In this document: in pieces, positions 57,901-62,831 of the stretch
Position numbering within the stretch: position 1 is the stretch's first letter
Layout of the letters: each line of letters begins with the position of its first letter
Source: Siderastrea radians
Taxonomy: Eukaryota; Cnidaria; Anthozoa; Scleractinia; Rhizangiidae
Direction of reading: 5' to 3'
NCBI GenBank assembly: GCA_964017195.1
Contig: OZ024898.1
Span: 12,539,557-12,603,556 of the forward strand
Length of the DNA stretch: 64,000 nucleotides
Translations under genes and position numbers: made by a program
Notes under the pieces: generated by a model
What the model was told of the DNA's origin: nothing
What the model saw: only the letters and a program-made list of their open reading frames with translations
The model's database searches: none

Positions 57901-58966
57901 TGCCAAACGCTGGAAACAACCTCCGAAGAAGCCATTTCATCGTGTGTTACGTGGCAAAATTCTCCACGATTCTTGGAGTATTTTAGCAGCTTTGACTAGT
58001 GGTGTCTCCAATCCGCCATTTTGAACGAGGAAAAGGCTCTGGGGACGAGGTTGAGAACGATTGAGAACGAAACCAAACCAGTGACGTTCCCAGAGCCCTT
58101 ACTCCTCTGTGTTGCTAAGGAGCCTCTAGGAAGAGGGTGGTAAAGGGGGGGGGGGGGTATAGATCACGTTTCACGAAAAATAAATCGGCCCTTTCACAAT
58201 TCACGAAAAATAATAATGGAATTTCACGCTTCACGAAAGAAAAATTTTTTTCTGACATAACATACCGTTACATTTTGAAAAGTTACATCCAAAGCAAAGC
58301 CTTGTTTGAGGTTTTCACTACCTGTCCGCTTCGCGTTCTGGGCGCTTCAAAAAGGAAACCAAGCTCTGAGTTCTGTGTATGATGAACCAGGCAGGTTCAG
58401 GGCTAAAGGTCACCGAACACCAGAGCACATCACGTTGTCAACACAAGGATCCACTGTCCTGTCACGTCACGCAATATTATTTTTGTCTTCATTACGTAAT
58501 GACGGATGTCAAAAATATAAAAAAACATAATAAAAATCACGGTTCACGTCGAACTAAACATTTATTTCTCATTTCGTGAAAAATAATTTTGGAAAATCAC
58601 GGTTCACGGCTACTATAGAAATCACGATTCACGAGAAAAAAAATAGCCATTTCACATTTTACAGGAAAAAAAAGGGGCCGATCACAATCACGAAAATACC
58701 CTTTACCACCCTCTAGGAATGCGATTGGCGTGCGACGTGATAATGTGAAGCCTTCAAACTGGAATTGAAAAGTAGTACGCGTACTCAATCTCGTGCACAA
58801 ATCTTGAGGTTGCTAATGACAAGCCGTATAGGTGGAAAGAATAAGTAGGAAGTAGTAACAAAAGGTGACAAGTTGTTTAGAGATGAATACTAAGGGGTCA
58901 AAAAAAACTTTCTTTTCGATTTGCAGCTCGAAAACTCCTATGATTGTTTCTGTGACATCAGTATGA
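23060..58966 (+). CDS. RALBP1: RalA-binding protein 1 (RLIP76) orthologue, RhoGAP and Ral effector
   Basis: Seventeen exons join to 1,605 coding bases (534 residues plus stop); all phases agree and all introns are GT-AG. Residues 1-95 are charged, with KGYVAFRSDDDS matching the vertebrate GYAAF block and a long Lys/Glu tract. Residues about 96-285 are a RhoGAP domain: arginine finger R142 in EGIYRVSG, K178 in VKLYLRELPEN and N251 in NLQNIGIVLSPT. Residues about 337-365 contain LWEVQR...LLKRK, the Ral-binding helix. The tail to about 500 is coiled coil. The end, TSV, fits a class I PDZ ligand; human ends TSI. The family links active Ral to Cdc42/Rac inactivation and endocytosis. Human RALBP1 has 655 residues; the N-terminus here is much shorter. 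The introns are heavily invaded by mobile elements. Confidence 0.92.
23820..25290. repeat. Duplicated ~0.4-kb blocks in RALBP1 intron 1
   Basis: A block starting near GGTCACTTGCCCCAGAC is present at about 23,857 and again at about 24,875. Each contains an internally repeated ~220-bp unit with ATGAAAG...GTGTAGAAAA, then GGTGCTAGCRAGCTTTGAAG and CTGGCAYGA. Unit starts are at about 23,940, 24,195, 24,980 and 25,170. The units have diverged, so the duplication is old. No coding function is recognised. Confidence 0.65.
25419..25490 (-). repeat. tRNA-derived sequence (SINE head or tRNA pseudogene)
   Basis: Read on the minus strand it has an A-box-like TAGCTCAGTTGGTAGAG, a B-box-like GGGTTCAAATCCC, and acceptor strands GGCCTCG and TGGGGTC that pair with wobbles. 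The anticodon arm does not fold and lacks U33, so a working tRNA is unlikely. It lies in RALBP1 intron 1. Confidence 0.55.
25500..28192. other. RALBP1 intron 1, distal part
   Basis: AT-rich intron with no recognised gene. A 23-bp direct duplication, built on GAACTAGACTTCACTTACTC, occurs at about 26,845-26,900. C/T-rich simple sequence with CCCCTCCCCTCC is at about 27,960-27,995. Confidence 0.4.
28193..28362 (+). CDS. RALBP1: RALBP1 exon 2 (Lys/Glu-rich linker)
   Basis: The acceptor is ATTTTCTAG and the donor CCAA|GTAAGG. It encodes RPKGKKVKREKSRSLALRIK, then a KEK-repeat tract of about 30 residues, then SETLSPPQAP. The vertebrate protein has an equivalent KEEKHKEEK tract before the RhoGAP domain. 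The phase (1 base left over) matches exon 3 only if exon 3 begins at 30228. Confidence 0.85.
28413..29303. mobile_element. TA-target element with CATTACTTGC ends
   Basis: The ends are C-TA|CATTACTTGCAAAAAATTT and AAATTTTTTGCAAGTAATG|TA-G, a 19-20-bp inverted repeat. Inside each end, TTTCGGACA and TTTTCGGGCG motifs recur in inverted order. A short open frame starts at 28796 (MDDSKRFLLLRLKELIQKYY) and stops after 33 codons. Probably a Tc1/mariner- or pogo-like deletion derivative in RALBP1 intron 2. Confidence 0.65.
30228..30341 (+). CDS. RALBP1: RALBP1 exon 3 (start of RhoGAP domain)
   Basis: The acceptor TTTCTAG at 30221-30227 was chosen over the AACAG at about 30,203 because only it keeps the frame with exon 2. 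The donor is ACT|GTAAGT. It encodes KAVFGLPLEVATKQTRLPDG then VELPRVFRESIFHIEEN, matching human PIFGIPLADAV...LPAVFRECIDYVE. Confidence 0.85.
30706..30828. mobile_element. Short palindromic MITE
   Basis: GGAATAAGGCCTTAAGTGAC and the inverted GTCACTTGGGGCTTTATTCC bracket an AT-rich loop with AAATTCTCC and GGAGAATTT paired. Non-coding. Confidence 0.55.
31461..32098. mobile_element. TTAA-target MITE with GGTCATTGCCC ends
   Basis: It runs from TTAA|GGTCATTGCCC to GGGGCAATGACC|TTAA, 638 bp including both TTAA. Non-coding. It lies in RALBP1 intron 3. Confidence 0.7.
32402..32500. repeat. Inverted repeat
   Basis: GTTATTTCAC...GTATGATTTTTATTCAC is followed by GTGAATAAAAATCGTAC...GTGAAATAAC, forming an imperfect hairpin of about 40-bp arms. 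It may be the end of the adjacent Crypton-like relic. Confidence 0.5.
32830..33225 (-). pseudogene. Crypton/KIAA1958-like ORF relic, probably internally deleted
   Basis: The 131-residue minus-strand frame begins MASNQTNRFQSLVSSVEEFI and continues DRQENENTKKKTKHGVALFH. This resembles the N-terminus of the DUF3504/KIAA1958-like Crypton-derived proteins common in cnidarian genomes. The second half, SLFSGAVISRGHISVAINNL through KRIKPLDSDSD, looks like the C-terminal tail of the same proteins. The tyrosine-recombinase core expected between them is absent. Assignment is from motif style and is moderate. It is antisense in RALBP1 intron 3. Confidence 0.4.
34039..34113. repeat. Near-perfect AT-rich hairpin
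   Basis: A 33-base arm starting ATATAAGAAACATATTTAAT pairs with the arm ending ATTAAATATGTTTCTTATAT across a 10-base loop, with one unpaired A. It lies 235 bp before RALBP1 exon 4. Confidence 0.8.
34348..34425 (+). CDS. RALBP1: RALBP1 exon 4 (arginine finger)
   Basis: The acceptor is TTTTTAG and the donor CAAG|GTATGA. It encodes LEVEGIYRVSGTKTKVDFLK then ESFDQ. R142 in GIYRVSG is the RhoGAP catalytic arginine. Confidence 0.92.
34426..35763. other. RALBP1 intron 4
   Basis: AT-rich, with no gene. (TGTATTT)-like simple sequence at about 34,675-34,700 may be the tail of a decayed retroelement. Confidence 0.4.
35764..35889 (+). CDS. RALBP1: RALBP1 exon 5
   Basis: The acceptor is GTTTAG and the donor CCTA|GTAAGT. 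It encodes KTVDLHEFEAEAVASLVKLY then LRELPENILTATLLPKFNEL. K178 and R182 are the conserved basic residues of the RhoGAP KxxLRxLPE motif. Confidence 0.92.
35907..36096. mobile_element. TTAA-flanked MITE, family Z, copy 2
   Basis: It begins TTAA|GCCCCGTTATC and ends GGGCC|TTGA (the right TTAA has one change). It matches the 7201-7400 copy throughout. It starts 17 bp after exon 5. Confidence 0.65.
36231..36639. mobile_element. TTAA-target foldback MITE
   Basis: It runs from TTAA|GACGATTTCCGCTCAACG to CGTTGAGCGGAATCCGTC|TTAA. The inverted ends extend about 60 bp (GTTCGAGCARTAAGTGCAAA also pairs). It ends 90 bp before RALBP1 exon 6. Confidence 0.75.
36730..36848 (+). CDS. RALBP1: RALBP1 exon 6
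   Basis: The acceptor is TTCTGTAG and the donor AAAAG|GTAACA. It encodes VQDRSEQLEKAKQLLAELPS then CNRTLLAWLFTHMSHVMEK, matching the RhoGAP LPECNYLLISWLIVHMDHV helix pair. Confidence 0.92.
37283..37492. mobile_element. MITE with CCCTTTCACTCCC ends
   Basis: CCCTTTCACTCCCA at the left and TGGGAGTAAAAGGG at the right form inverted ends. Interior TGAGTCTATGGATAAAATCC and TGTGACCATTCAA recur in a shorter relative at about 60735-60905. Non-coding. Confidence 0.6.
37540..37886 (+). mobile_element. 3' end of a truncated non-LTR retrotransposon (CR1/L2-like)
   Basis: A frameshifted coding remnant reads AWNALLNHAWTS then RDLKTFNSFKAFS, the usual C-terminal WNxLP...FK pattern of LINE ORF2. It is followed by a short 3' region with AATAAAG and a terminal ATTC/CGTT microsatellite (about 37,841-37,886). 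Severely 5'-truncated and inactive. Confidence 0.5.
38136..38266 (+). CDS. RALBP1: RALBP1 exon 7
   Basis: The acceptor is CTTTTTAG and the donor ACAAA|GTGAGT. It encodes YSSNRMNLQNIGIVLSPTMN then VNHGVLFIFLNFVSELFPDT. N251 in LQNIGIVLSPT is the conserved RhoGAP asparagine. Confidence 0.92.
38367..38452. repeat. Small palindromic element
   Basis: CTAGCCTACGGATAGCCACA with CCCTACCCCC pairs with GGGGTAGGGTG and CACGTAGGCTAG. About 85 bp, non-coding. Confidence 0.55.
39107..39175 (+). CDS. RALBP1: RALBP1 exon 8
   Basis: The acceptor is TTTATAG and the donor CCAGA|GTAAGA. It encodes KYSGPLTMSIRMDDDDEDLP then SSPE, the linker after the RhoGAP domain. A (TTTA)n tract lies just upstream (39,070-39,097). 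Confidence 0.85.
39421..39714 (+). pseudogene. PLE GIY-YIG endonuclease C-terminus
   Basis: The plus frame reads VVYEFRCDLCDADYVGYTRR, HLFQGIKEHKHSAIGKHLRD and CLIYEMLFIKDKKPKLNTQS, ending SIKAKLFT and a stop. The paired Cys (CDLC), YVGYT and the later LIYEMLFIK...PKLN are typical of the Penelope-type endonuclease. The reverse transcriptase is absent and a frameshift precedes, so it is inactive. Confidence 0.7.
39832..39857 (+). ncRNA. Hammerhead-ribozyme-like remnant 3' of PLE-1
   Basis: ATGATGAGTGAGTCATCGAA followed by ACGTC resembles the CTGATGA...CGAAACGTC core that PLE terminal repeats carry. The first core C is A and stem II is very short, so activity is doubtful. Confidence 0.35.
39888..39936. 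repeat. (AAT)n microsatellite
   Basis: About sixteen AAT units directly after the PLE-1 remnant. Confidence 0.95.
40321..40405 (+). CDS. RALBP1: RALBP1 exon 9
   Basis: The acceptor is CTTCTCAG and the donor TCACAG|GTTAGA. It encodes AIASALAKQEAILSQLHEDL then NMYTDNSQ, equivalent to human [20 protein letters not shown]. Confidence 0.9.
40533..40816. mobile_element. TA-target MITE, family X, copy 2
   Basis: It runs from TAGAGCGCTTTTCAAATGAG to TTGAAAACCGCTCTA. Closest relative of 45215-45503. It ends 55 bp before RALBP1 exon 10, and the polypyrimidine tract of that exon begins just beyond it. Confidence 0.75.
40872..40934 (+). CDS. RALBP1: RALBP1 exon 10 (Ral-binding segment)
   Basis: The acceptor GTTTTAG follows a (TTTG)n tract, and the donor is AAAG|GTAACT. 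It encodes NDGQDEMLWEVQRKVTLLKR K. LWEVQR is identical to the vertebrate Ral-binding helix, with W345. Confidence 0.92.
41077..41852. mobile_element. Foldback MITE with AGGGACCGTTCATTTTTTAT ends
   Basis: AGGGACCGTTCATTTTTTAT is inverted at the right as ATAAAAAATGAACGGTCCCT. The C-rich runs (GACCCCCCC, TGGCCCCCC, CACCAGCCCCCC) just inside both ends are also paired. Non-coding. No clear target duplication. Confidence 0.7.
42316..42355 (-). ncRNA. Hammerhead-like stem in left arm of PLE-2
   Basis: The minus strand reads CACTTGATAAA, then GATTCC-GCGAC-GGAGTC (a 6-bp stem) and GAAAGC. The layout follows the PLE hammerhead (core, stem II, GAAA), but the core departs from CTGATGA. The inverted copy is at about 42,820-42,860 with GATGCC in place of GATTCC. 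Probably inactive. Confidence 0.3.
42391..42775 (+). pseudogene. PLE-2 GIY-YIG endonuclease fragment, frameshifted
   Basis: One frame reads YHKPFNTIRQQLVHTKDPTA and VVYKVQCKDCKEDYIGDT. After a shift near 42,550-42,590 the next frame reads DHLRDTGHTLDFSSSLIIAR, RRIREAIEIHCQTPTMNRDN and GYELPAICEDVL. Paired Cys (CKDC), YIGDT and the Glu-bearing REAIEI helix identify the Penelope-type endonuclease. No reverse transcriptase. Confidence 0.7.
42990..43830. repeat. Ancient degenerate satellite, about 12 units
   Basis: Units of roughly 60-95 bp share CTCTYTAGAGATAGTYGCAA, TCTGGCAGGATGTCA and ATTGCTTTACACTGCGCTC, often in this order. Unit centres are near 43005, 43072, 43143, 43209, 43271, 43334, 43394, 43471, 43563, 43671, 43735 and 43796. 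Heavy divergence indicates age. It ends about 60 bp before RALBP1 exon 11. Confidence 0.7.
43894..43984 (+). CDS. RALBP1: RALBP1 exon 11
   Basis: The acceptor is TTGTTTCAG and the donor GATG|GTAAAG. It encodes LRHAKRHAQSKQEDESQKKQ then ETAVPKDEED, continuing the Ral-binding helix as in human LREAKRQE. Confidence 0.88.
44375..44598 (-). mobile_element. tRNA-derived SINE, copy 1
   Basis: On the minus strand the head (44598-44527) reads GTGTGGCAGAGAGGTTAGAG then CAGGTTCAAGACCCG, Ser/Leu-like A and B boxes. The body contains CTCCTCGGCCACACTTG and CCAGTTGGGATTTTAACTTG. A second copy of the same family runs on the plus strand at 45862. Confidence 0.65.
44888..44940 (+). CDS. RALBP1: RALBP1 exon 12
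   Basis: The acceptor is CTTGTAG and the donor GAA|GTATGT. It encodes LITLLEASEAELLLEQE, matching human VINILLAQENEILTEQEELL. Confidence 0.88.
45215..45503. mobile_element. TA-target MITE, family X, copy 3
   Basis: It runs from TACAGAGCGGTTTTCAACCG to TGAAAAGCGCTCTA. The orientation is opposite to copy 2 by the internal CCAATCAG blocks. Non-coding. Confidence 0.75.
45862..46060 (+). mobile_element. tRNA-derived SINE, copy 2
   Basis: The head is GGCGGAGTGTGGC...CGAGTTCAAGTCCTG. The body GACCCGAGTCAACTCCTCAG, CCAGTTGGGTTTTTAACCTTG and the TTGAAGTATTT tail match copy 1 (44375-44598) in the opposite orientation. The A box is partly deleted. Confidence 0.65.
46166..46237 (+). CDS. RALBP1: RALBP1 exon 13
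   Basis: The acceptor is GTGACCAG and the donor AAC|GTAAGA. It encodes ELTSIGSELRKRLEHEKREI then ERLN, matching human FLRRQIASEKEEIERLRAEI; coiled coil. Confidence 0.9.
46912..47225. repeat. 20-bp satellite, left arm of FB3
   Basis: About sixteen units of CACGGCAAAATCATTTT plus three variable bases. The variable bases tend to alternate (GGC or AAC, then CGT), giving a 40-bp higher-order period. Confidence 0.9.
47280..49985 (-). pseudogene. Penelope-like reverse transcriptase (PLE-3), split and deleted
   Basis: Minus-strand pieces in order: about 49868-49640 (YTLSKIHKPTPVGRTIISGC), 49596-49399 (ASMDVTSLYSNIPQEEGI), about 49480-49285 (SLILQENSFRFNGSDYLQTH, GTAMGTKMAVAIANIFMAKI, SSKK), then a 1.3-kb insertion, then 47965-47932 (PLVWKRYIDD) and 47920-47675 (FLDTKVYKG). 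The catalytic YIDD is at 47943-47932. The segment after HTK jumps to EIFEEN, so about 40 residues of the thumb are deleted. Several frameshifts are present. The 3' end runs into the FB3 arm as KKILPFVTQYHPALP and SLKKILMGKW. Confidence 0.75.
47961..49285. mobile_element. 1.3-kb DNA element inserted in the PLE-3 RT, 6-bp target duplication
   Basis: The element 47967-49279 has perfect 16-bp inverted ends GAGGGTCCACAATAGG and CCTATTGTGGACCCTC. It is flanked by GTTTTT at 47961-47966 and 49280-49285. Removing it with one flank restores the conserved SSKKPLVWKRYIDD reading across the RT, which confirms both ends. GGCGGGATGACGGGAT-type sub-repeats lie near both ends. No transposase is recognised, and a 6-bp duplication alone does not assign a superfamily. 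Confidence 0.88.
50000..50230 (+). pseudogene. Second, inverted copy of the PLE C-terminal coding piece in the right arm of FB3
   Basis: The plus strand reads LPSLKKILMGKWHLLQNQPQ then VKKIFKEPPIIS, the same sequence as the minus-strand piece at 47,400-47,570. PLE sequence is therefore part of both inverted arms. Confidence 0.6.
50560..51065. repeat. 20-bp satellite, right arm of FB3
   Basis: About 24 units of the inverted motif AAAATGATTTTGCCGTG with alternating GCC/ACG/ACC/ACA spacers. Long minus-strand frames across it are repeat artefacts. Confidence 0.9.
51602..51982. mobile_element. Foldback MITE with TTCTGGAATGAGAATA ends
   Basis: TGGGCACGCTTTTTGGGGG...TTCTGGAATGAGAATA at the left pairs with TATTCTCATTCCAGAACAGC...AAAACGCGCCCA at the right. 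The ATTCTGGAAT motif recurs inside. Non-coding. Confidence 0.55.
52455..52529 (+). CDS. RALBP1: RALBP1 exon 14
   Basis: The acceptor is CTCAACAG. It encodes EEIAALKEADPGLDRSSDSD then SSDSE, matching the acidic SSESESESEDEEE region of the vertebrate protein. The donor is weak: GAA|GTTGTA keeps the frame, and so does GTT|GTATCC three bases later (one extra Val), so the 3' edge is uncertain by one codon. Confidence 0.75.
53119..53181 (+). CDS. RALBP1: RALBP1 exon 15
   Basis: The acceptor is AAACTTAG and the donor TTGAG|GTAAAT. It encodes EDEAELEKILQQLIEQNEEL E, matching human EEELQIILEDLQRQNEELE; coiled coil. Confidence 0.9.
53235..53644. mobile_element. Foldback MITE with ~165-bp arms
   Basis: TGATTTTAAAAAATAATAAA begins it and is inverted at the end. 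The arms pair through CTGACTCAGAGCGCAATAAA, GGAATATTTCGTCCGGACCA, CCACGGTAGAAATG and AAGAAGGGTTATATCACTTC. The loop is about 85 bp. The arms are nearly identical, so the copy is fairly recent. No clear target duplication. Confidence 0.8.
55764..55834 (+). repeat. tRNA-like sequence, probable SINE head
   Basis: A box TAGCTCGGTGGTAGAGC, B box GGGTTCAAATCCC, a 4-of-5 anticodon stem TCCGA/ACGGA with loop CTAGATC, and acceptor strands TCTCCAG/CTGGAAC pairing 5 of 7. The mismatched acceptor and AGA anticodon in a short variable arm argue for a tRNA-derived element over a working tRNA. A CTCGGAA...TTTTTCCGAG hairpin follows directly. Confidence 0.5.
56377..56832. mobile_element. Foldback MITE with 9-bp target duplication
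   Basis: The element 56386-56823 starts TAGCCTGTTCC and ends GGAACAGGCTA. The flanks are CATTTGTAT and CATTTGCAT, a 9-bp duplication with one change. The interior has a duplicated GTCGAAAC...AAATGGAACGCTTCGGTCC segment and GTGCTTTCC/GGAAAGCAC pairing. A Mutator-like affiliation is suggested by the 9-bp site only. Confidence 0.75.
57065..57204 (+). CDS. RALBP1: RALBP1 exon 16
   Basis: The acceptor is TATTTCTAG and the donor ATAAG|GTAACG. It encodes RKNTQLCHSIHDEREACVEL then QVQIRLFEAKQGQQTVQKPQ, matching human NHLNQAIHEEREAIIELRVQLRLL. Confidence 0.9.
57729..58052. mobile_element. MITE with AACCTCGTCCCCAG ends
   Basis: AACCTCGTCCCCAGGGCCCT...TTCAAAATGGCGG is inverted as CCGCCATTTTGAACGAGG...CTGGGGACGAGGTT. 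GAGAACGA occurs close to both ends and may be part of the target site. Non-coding. Confidence 0.65.
58123..58718. mobile_element. Foldback MITE with AGAGGGTGGTAAAGGG ends
   Basis: AGAGGGTGGTAAAGGG (from 58132) is inverted at CCCTTTACCACCCTCT (to 58714). Arms carry repeated CACGNTTCACGAAAA motifs. CCTCTAGGA occurs at 58123-58131 and 58710-58718: it can be read as a 9-bp duplication with unequal ends, or as a 4-bp AGGA site with symmetric 16-bp ends. The poly-G at 58146-58159 is a slippage tract. Confidence 0.75.
58927..58966 (+). CDS. RALBP1: RALBP1 exon 17 (C-terminus)
   Basis: The acceptor is TTTGCAG. It encodes SSKTPMIVSVTSV and the stop TGA (58964-58966). The final TSV is the PDZ-ligand-like end, as TSI is in the human protein. 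Confidence 0.85.
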
Positions 58967-59706
58967 CAGAAGGACTGAAGTGTACAACAGGATTGTCACG
59001 AGTTTAAAAAATGGAAATTGGTTTCCTCCTGGATTATAATCTGCAGCACCCTAATCTTGATGAATACAGAAGCTGCGCAGTAACAGAAAGAAAAAGGCCG
59101 ATCGTTTGAACACAAGAATAAAGGGACACCGATCTTTATCATTCGTTGCCTTGCCCGTCATAACAGTTTCAGTTTGTCGATGGCATTGTGGATTCCAGGA
59201 AACAAACTTTGGGTTCTCGTCTCGCCATCTTGGGAATAGAATGTCGTGCTATCTTTATCAGAGAATAAAGACAGCGAAACTGAAAGTATAACTGAAAATA
59301 GGACTGCAAAGGGACAGAATGTTTAATAAGAATGTCATTGTAGCTTAAGCTAATGTACCAGTCAAATTGAAGCTTCAACTCATTTGCAAATTTATGTTAC
59401 TACTTTGTGACCATGGGTGCAAGATGGTAAGCGAACGATAGCCGGAGAATCGTGAAGTACCAGGTGTAGAAGATCTGAATATTTTCTTCAATCCGTGATT
59501 ATCAAATGATGGGCGAATCGTGTCGGGTCTGCACACATCAGCGAAATTAGCCGTGATAACAACTCTCCAGAAATGTTTTCTACGTTTACAGTCTTCAAAG
59601 GTTTATTGGGCCGTACTGAAATAGGCTTTTGGATCACCAGGGGTGCGTTTCTTGAAAGCCCCGAAAAGCTATTTGTGAAAACACGAACCAATCATGTTGC
59701 AAAGCT

Positions 59707-59950
59707 GGGGCCCGTTTCTCGAAACTCCCAATAACTCTCCGGGCCCGAAAACTATTTTGGGTGCACAATATTCTCGAATAGCTATACAATTTTTATTGAC
59801 TTTGAAAGCTTAATTTTAGTCTATAATTTCGTGACGCATATCGCCAAGTTTGCGCCAATAATTAGCTGTCCATTAGCTGATAAATAAATGAGCTCGAAAA
59901 AATACCTACCGGGTCAGGAAAGTTATCGGGAGTTTCGAGAAACGGGTCCC
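59707..59950. mobile_element. MITE with GGGNCCCGTTTCTCGAAACT ends
   Basis: GGGGCCCGTTTCTCGAAACT at the left is inverted as AGTTTCGAGAAACGGGTCCC at the right, with CCCAATAACT/AGTTATCGGG pairing further in. About 244 bp, non-coding. Confidence 0.7.
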
Positions 59951-60734
59951 TGGCATCTTAACATAGCTTGGTTGCAGTGTAAAAATCGGCCCGAAAAGTT
60001 TCGGGGCACCGATCAGCTTTATTCTGTGATGATTTGTACTTTCTTTGGTTTATTTTATTGAAATCTTAACTTACACGAAAAGACATAGGGTGGATTAATT
60101 GTCAGGATACACGCTTAGTTGTCGAATTTACCTTGCGAATTCTTTTATTGTTTTTAAGCTTAGATAAAAAGGGGGAACTACAAGCGTATCCTGCAAATAA
60201 ATTCACCCAAAGTTTGCCATGTTAACAACCGTAAGTAAAGAACTTTTTTCTAAAAATATTGTTAATTTGAATACTGTTAGCAACCCCAAAATACTCTGAA
60301 CACACGTAAGGTTGCGTTATTTTTCTTTTTGTCAAAAAAGTCTTCTAAATTCCGGGTCACATGCAGGGGGAAGTGTTGTACGTTATAAACTATAGTGTGT
60401 CTACGTGATTGTTCTTAGCGATTCTACTTTGGTAACATTGCAGTTTTAAGATTTCGACTTCAATTTGCAGTTACTTGCTATTTTCCTAAGGTTACTCTGT
60501 TCAGACCTTTAGATGAAATGAAAGAACTCAGTTGGCGACATCCTCGGAGACCCAGGGAGAGTTAGTTCGGGCGACGGGATTTCCATGGGCGAAAGTTTAC
60601 AACAAGAACGGGAGAGCCCCTGGGCATTTACTCTTACCGAACGAGTTCCAGGAGCGTTTGAAATCCTGCTCGCTGATTGGCCAGAAAAATTTTCTGGCCA
60701 ATCAGAAGGTGGGATTGAAATTCGTCACCCAACC

Positions 60735-60905
60735 TTAACCCTTTCATGTGGTTCTCGCTCTTGAGTCTGTGGATAAAATCCTAAACTGTGACCATTCAAG
60801 TGGAAACTATTGAGCAGTGCTTTTCGAAGGTGCATTTGTTTAACAGCTTTTTTTTGGACATTATTGATCGATGTTGGAAACTTTAAGTTCTGAAAGGGTT
60901 TGGGT
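60735..60905. mobile_element. Relative of the 37283 MITE
   Basis: AACCCTTTCATGTGG, then TTGAGTCTGTGGATAAAATC and TGTGACCATTCAAGTG match the 37,283 element. It ends TGAAAGGGTTTGG. Shorter and diverged. Confidence 0.5.
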
Positions 60906-61396
60906 GCCAAACATGTCATAATAGACAGGAACGGAAGTGAGTTATGCTTGAGCTAAGTGCTAAAGAGGGCAACACAGTTACATAGTATACGTATAGAAGA
61001 CATAAATATAACATATTTTGTATTATACTGGAAAGAAATTACTGTCTTAAAATGTAGACTTGTCATTTAATTGTTACTATATAACAGACTACTCTATCTA
61101 GTTAAAAGCGTCTGTGAAGCAACTAACTTTTTCTTTACTTTGAATTGTTATTATTTTATATAAAATAAATAAACTGATGAAACAGTTCCTGGTCTTTCAA
61201 GACCTTAATCTGTGTTTGCTAAGTTGCACTAAACCTCTTCCACGTTCTTAAATCGAGGAGAATGAAGGTAAGTTGGCACATCACACAGACGGGAAAACTT
61301 AATTGTGTATTTTTCTTATATTTTTGTCCTTATTTTTTTCATTTTTATTAATTTTTTTGTCTCCCTTTACTCACCCACTCCACTAATGTCAGAGTC

Positions 61397-61552
61397 ATCC
61401 TAACATGACTGCAAATTTCCCAGAAATTCACAACGGCATTCAAAACTTAGCCTACGGATACACCGCCCCTCGATGCTCCCCGCCGCCGGGACGTCCCGTG
61501 GCAACAAGGGCACAGGCTGCATTCACAAACTACTCAAACCTACAAGTATTTT
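61397..61552 (+). other. Weak candidate exon, unrecognised
   Basis: Between an acceptor-like AATGTCAG and a donor-like CAA|GTATTT, one frame reads MTANFPEIHNGIQNLAYGYT then APRCSPPPGRPVATRAQAAF. Composition is protein-like. I know no matching family. It could be the start of a gene downstream of RALBP1. Confidence 0.25.
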
Positions 61553-61660
61553 CTATAAATGCTGGACAGAAGTGTCTGCGGATAACTACAATTTTTCACT
61601 GTCAGCTACTAGATCAACGAGTGTATCGTCTGTCAATAATTTTTATTGACCTTGAATCTC

Positions 61661-62126
61661 TTAAGACCCGGTAGTGACCAGTATCCAAATTCTCCTTACC
61701 ATATCACTGCACGCTCAAAAGTACAGGACATGAAAATGAAGGAATTGATAAACAACGATGACATGTCTTGATGTTAATACAAATTCTCCTACTTGTATCA
61801 TAAGAAATACATGAAAGCTGGTGGCATGTTGATTGAGATCGTTGGCGGTACGGACGGCAAGCGTAAGTTTTTTTTTTCTTTTTTTGGTACGTTTCTGTTC
61901 GCACCACGAGTTGTCGTCTAAACACGCAAAAAGGTAAACGACTAACTTCCGGTTCTCTTTACTGGTTTCCATACATTTGTGTTGAGTACTAGTTCTGCCG
62001 GAGAACTTGCTTTTTAAAGACAATTCACTTTTGGTGATCACTTGCTTAATTCTAATGACCTGTATGTGTTGAAATGCACTGATTTGATGTGGAGAAATTT
62101 GATGCTGATCACTATTGGGGCTCAAA
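61661..62126. repeat. Rearranged family Z MITE pieces
   Basis: TTAAGACCCGG...CAAATTCTCCTTACC (61661-61705) and GGTGATCACTTGCTTAATTC...GGGGCTCAAAGG (about 62,032-62,125) correspond to the two halves of the MITE at 7201-7400. About 320 bp of unrelated sequence separates them. Confidence 0.45.
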
Positions 62127-62831
62127 GGATAAAGATCCCTACTCCCTAGGTCTTCCCTACTCCCTCGAGGTCTCTGGCGGATAGCAGCTACAAGATCAAC
62201 TGCCGTGTGGCATGAAATTTTCGCGGGATCAGGGTTTCAGACCCAGAGTGGCACCCCTACCCCCCTACACCCAAACATGGATCAAGAAGTGCCCCCCCCC
62301 CGCCCCGAGTTTAGATTACTGAAGGTCAGGTAAACAGTGTAACGGCCTTCCTCTTTCCAGTTGTATATCGAATTGTCCCTCTTGACAAGACCAACCTACG
62401 TTCGTTAATTATCAGAGAGAAAATTTCCCGAAATCTGCAAAAACTTGTTCCCAGTGGTATAGAAAATATTATACCGAGCAAAACGAAGCCGTCAAGTCAT
62501 GGGATAACAGACTGCGGCCTCAAAATGGCTGCACTATACAGACCAAGATAACGGCTTATTTCTCAAAGCACGCAGTCTGAAATCCAAATTCGCGAAAATT
62601 TGTTCCCCCTAAGCACAAAAAATCGGCAATCCGCGAAATAAAAACTTCTGCGGAAATTTAATGCCACATGGTATTGCATCAAGTGTATGTAAATGACTAT
62701 CACTATCAAGAACAACATACTTTTGTATAAAGAAACTGTAAACAACTCCATCTGTACTATCTTTCATTGACAGTTAGCAGACCAACTACTGTATAAAGTG
62801 TTTGTAAATAACTACTATCTCTCGCTAACAG

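Larger units (their letters stand above)
58967..61165 (+). other. Region 3' of RALBP1, probable 3' UTR at its start
   Basis: AATAAA signals occur at about 59117 and 59265, with AAATAAATAAA at about 61,160. Which is used cannot be told from sequence alone. No further coding sequence is recognised. Confidence 0.35.

Noticed and set aside
58137..58800. Frames within the AGAGGGTGG MITE
   Set aside because: Low-complexity translations of repeated CACGNTTCACG motifs within the foldback arms.
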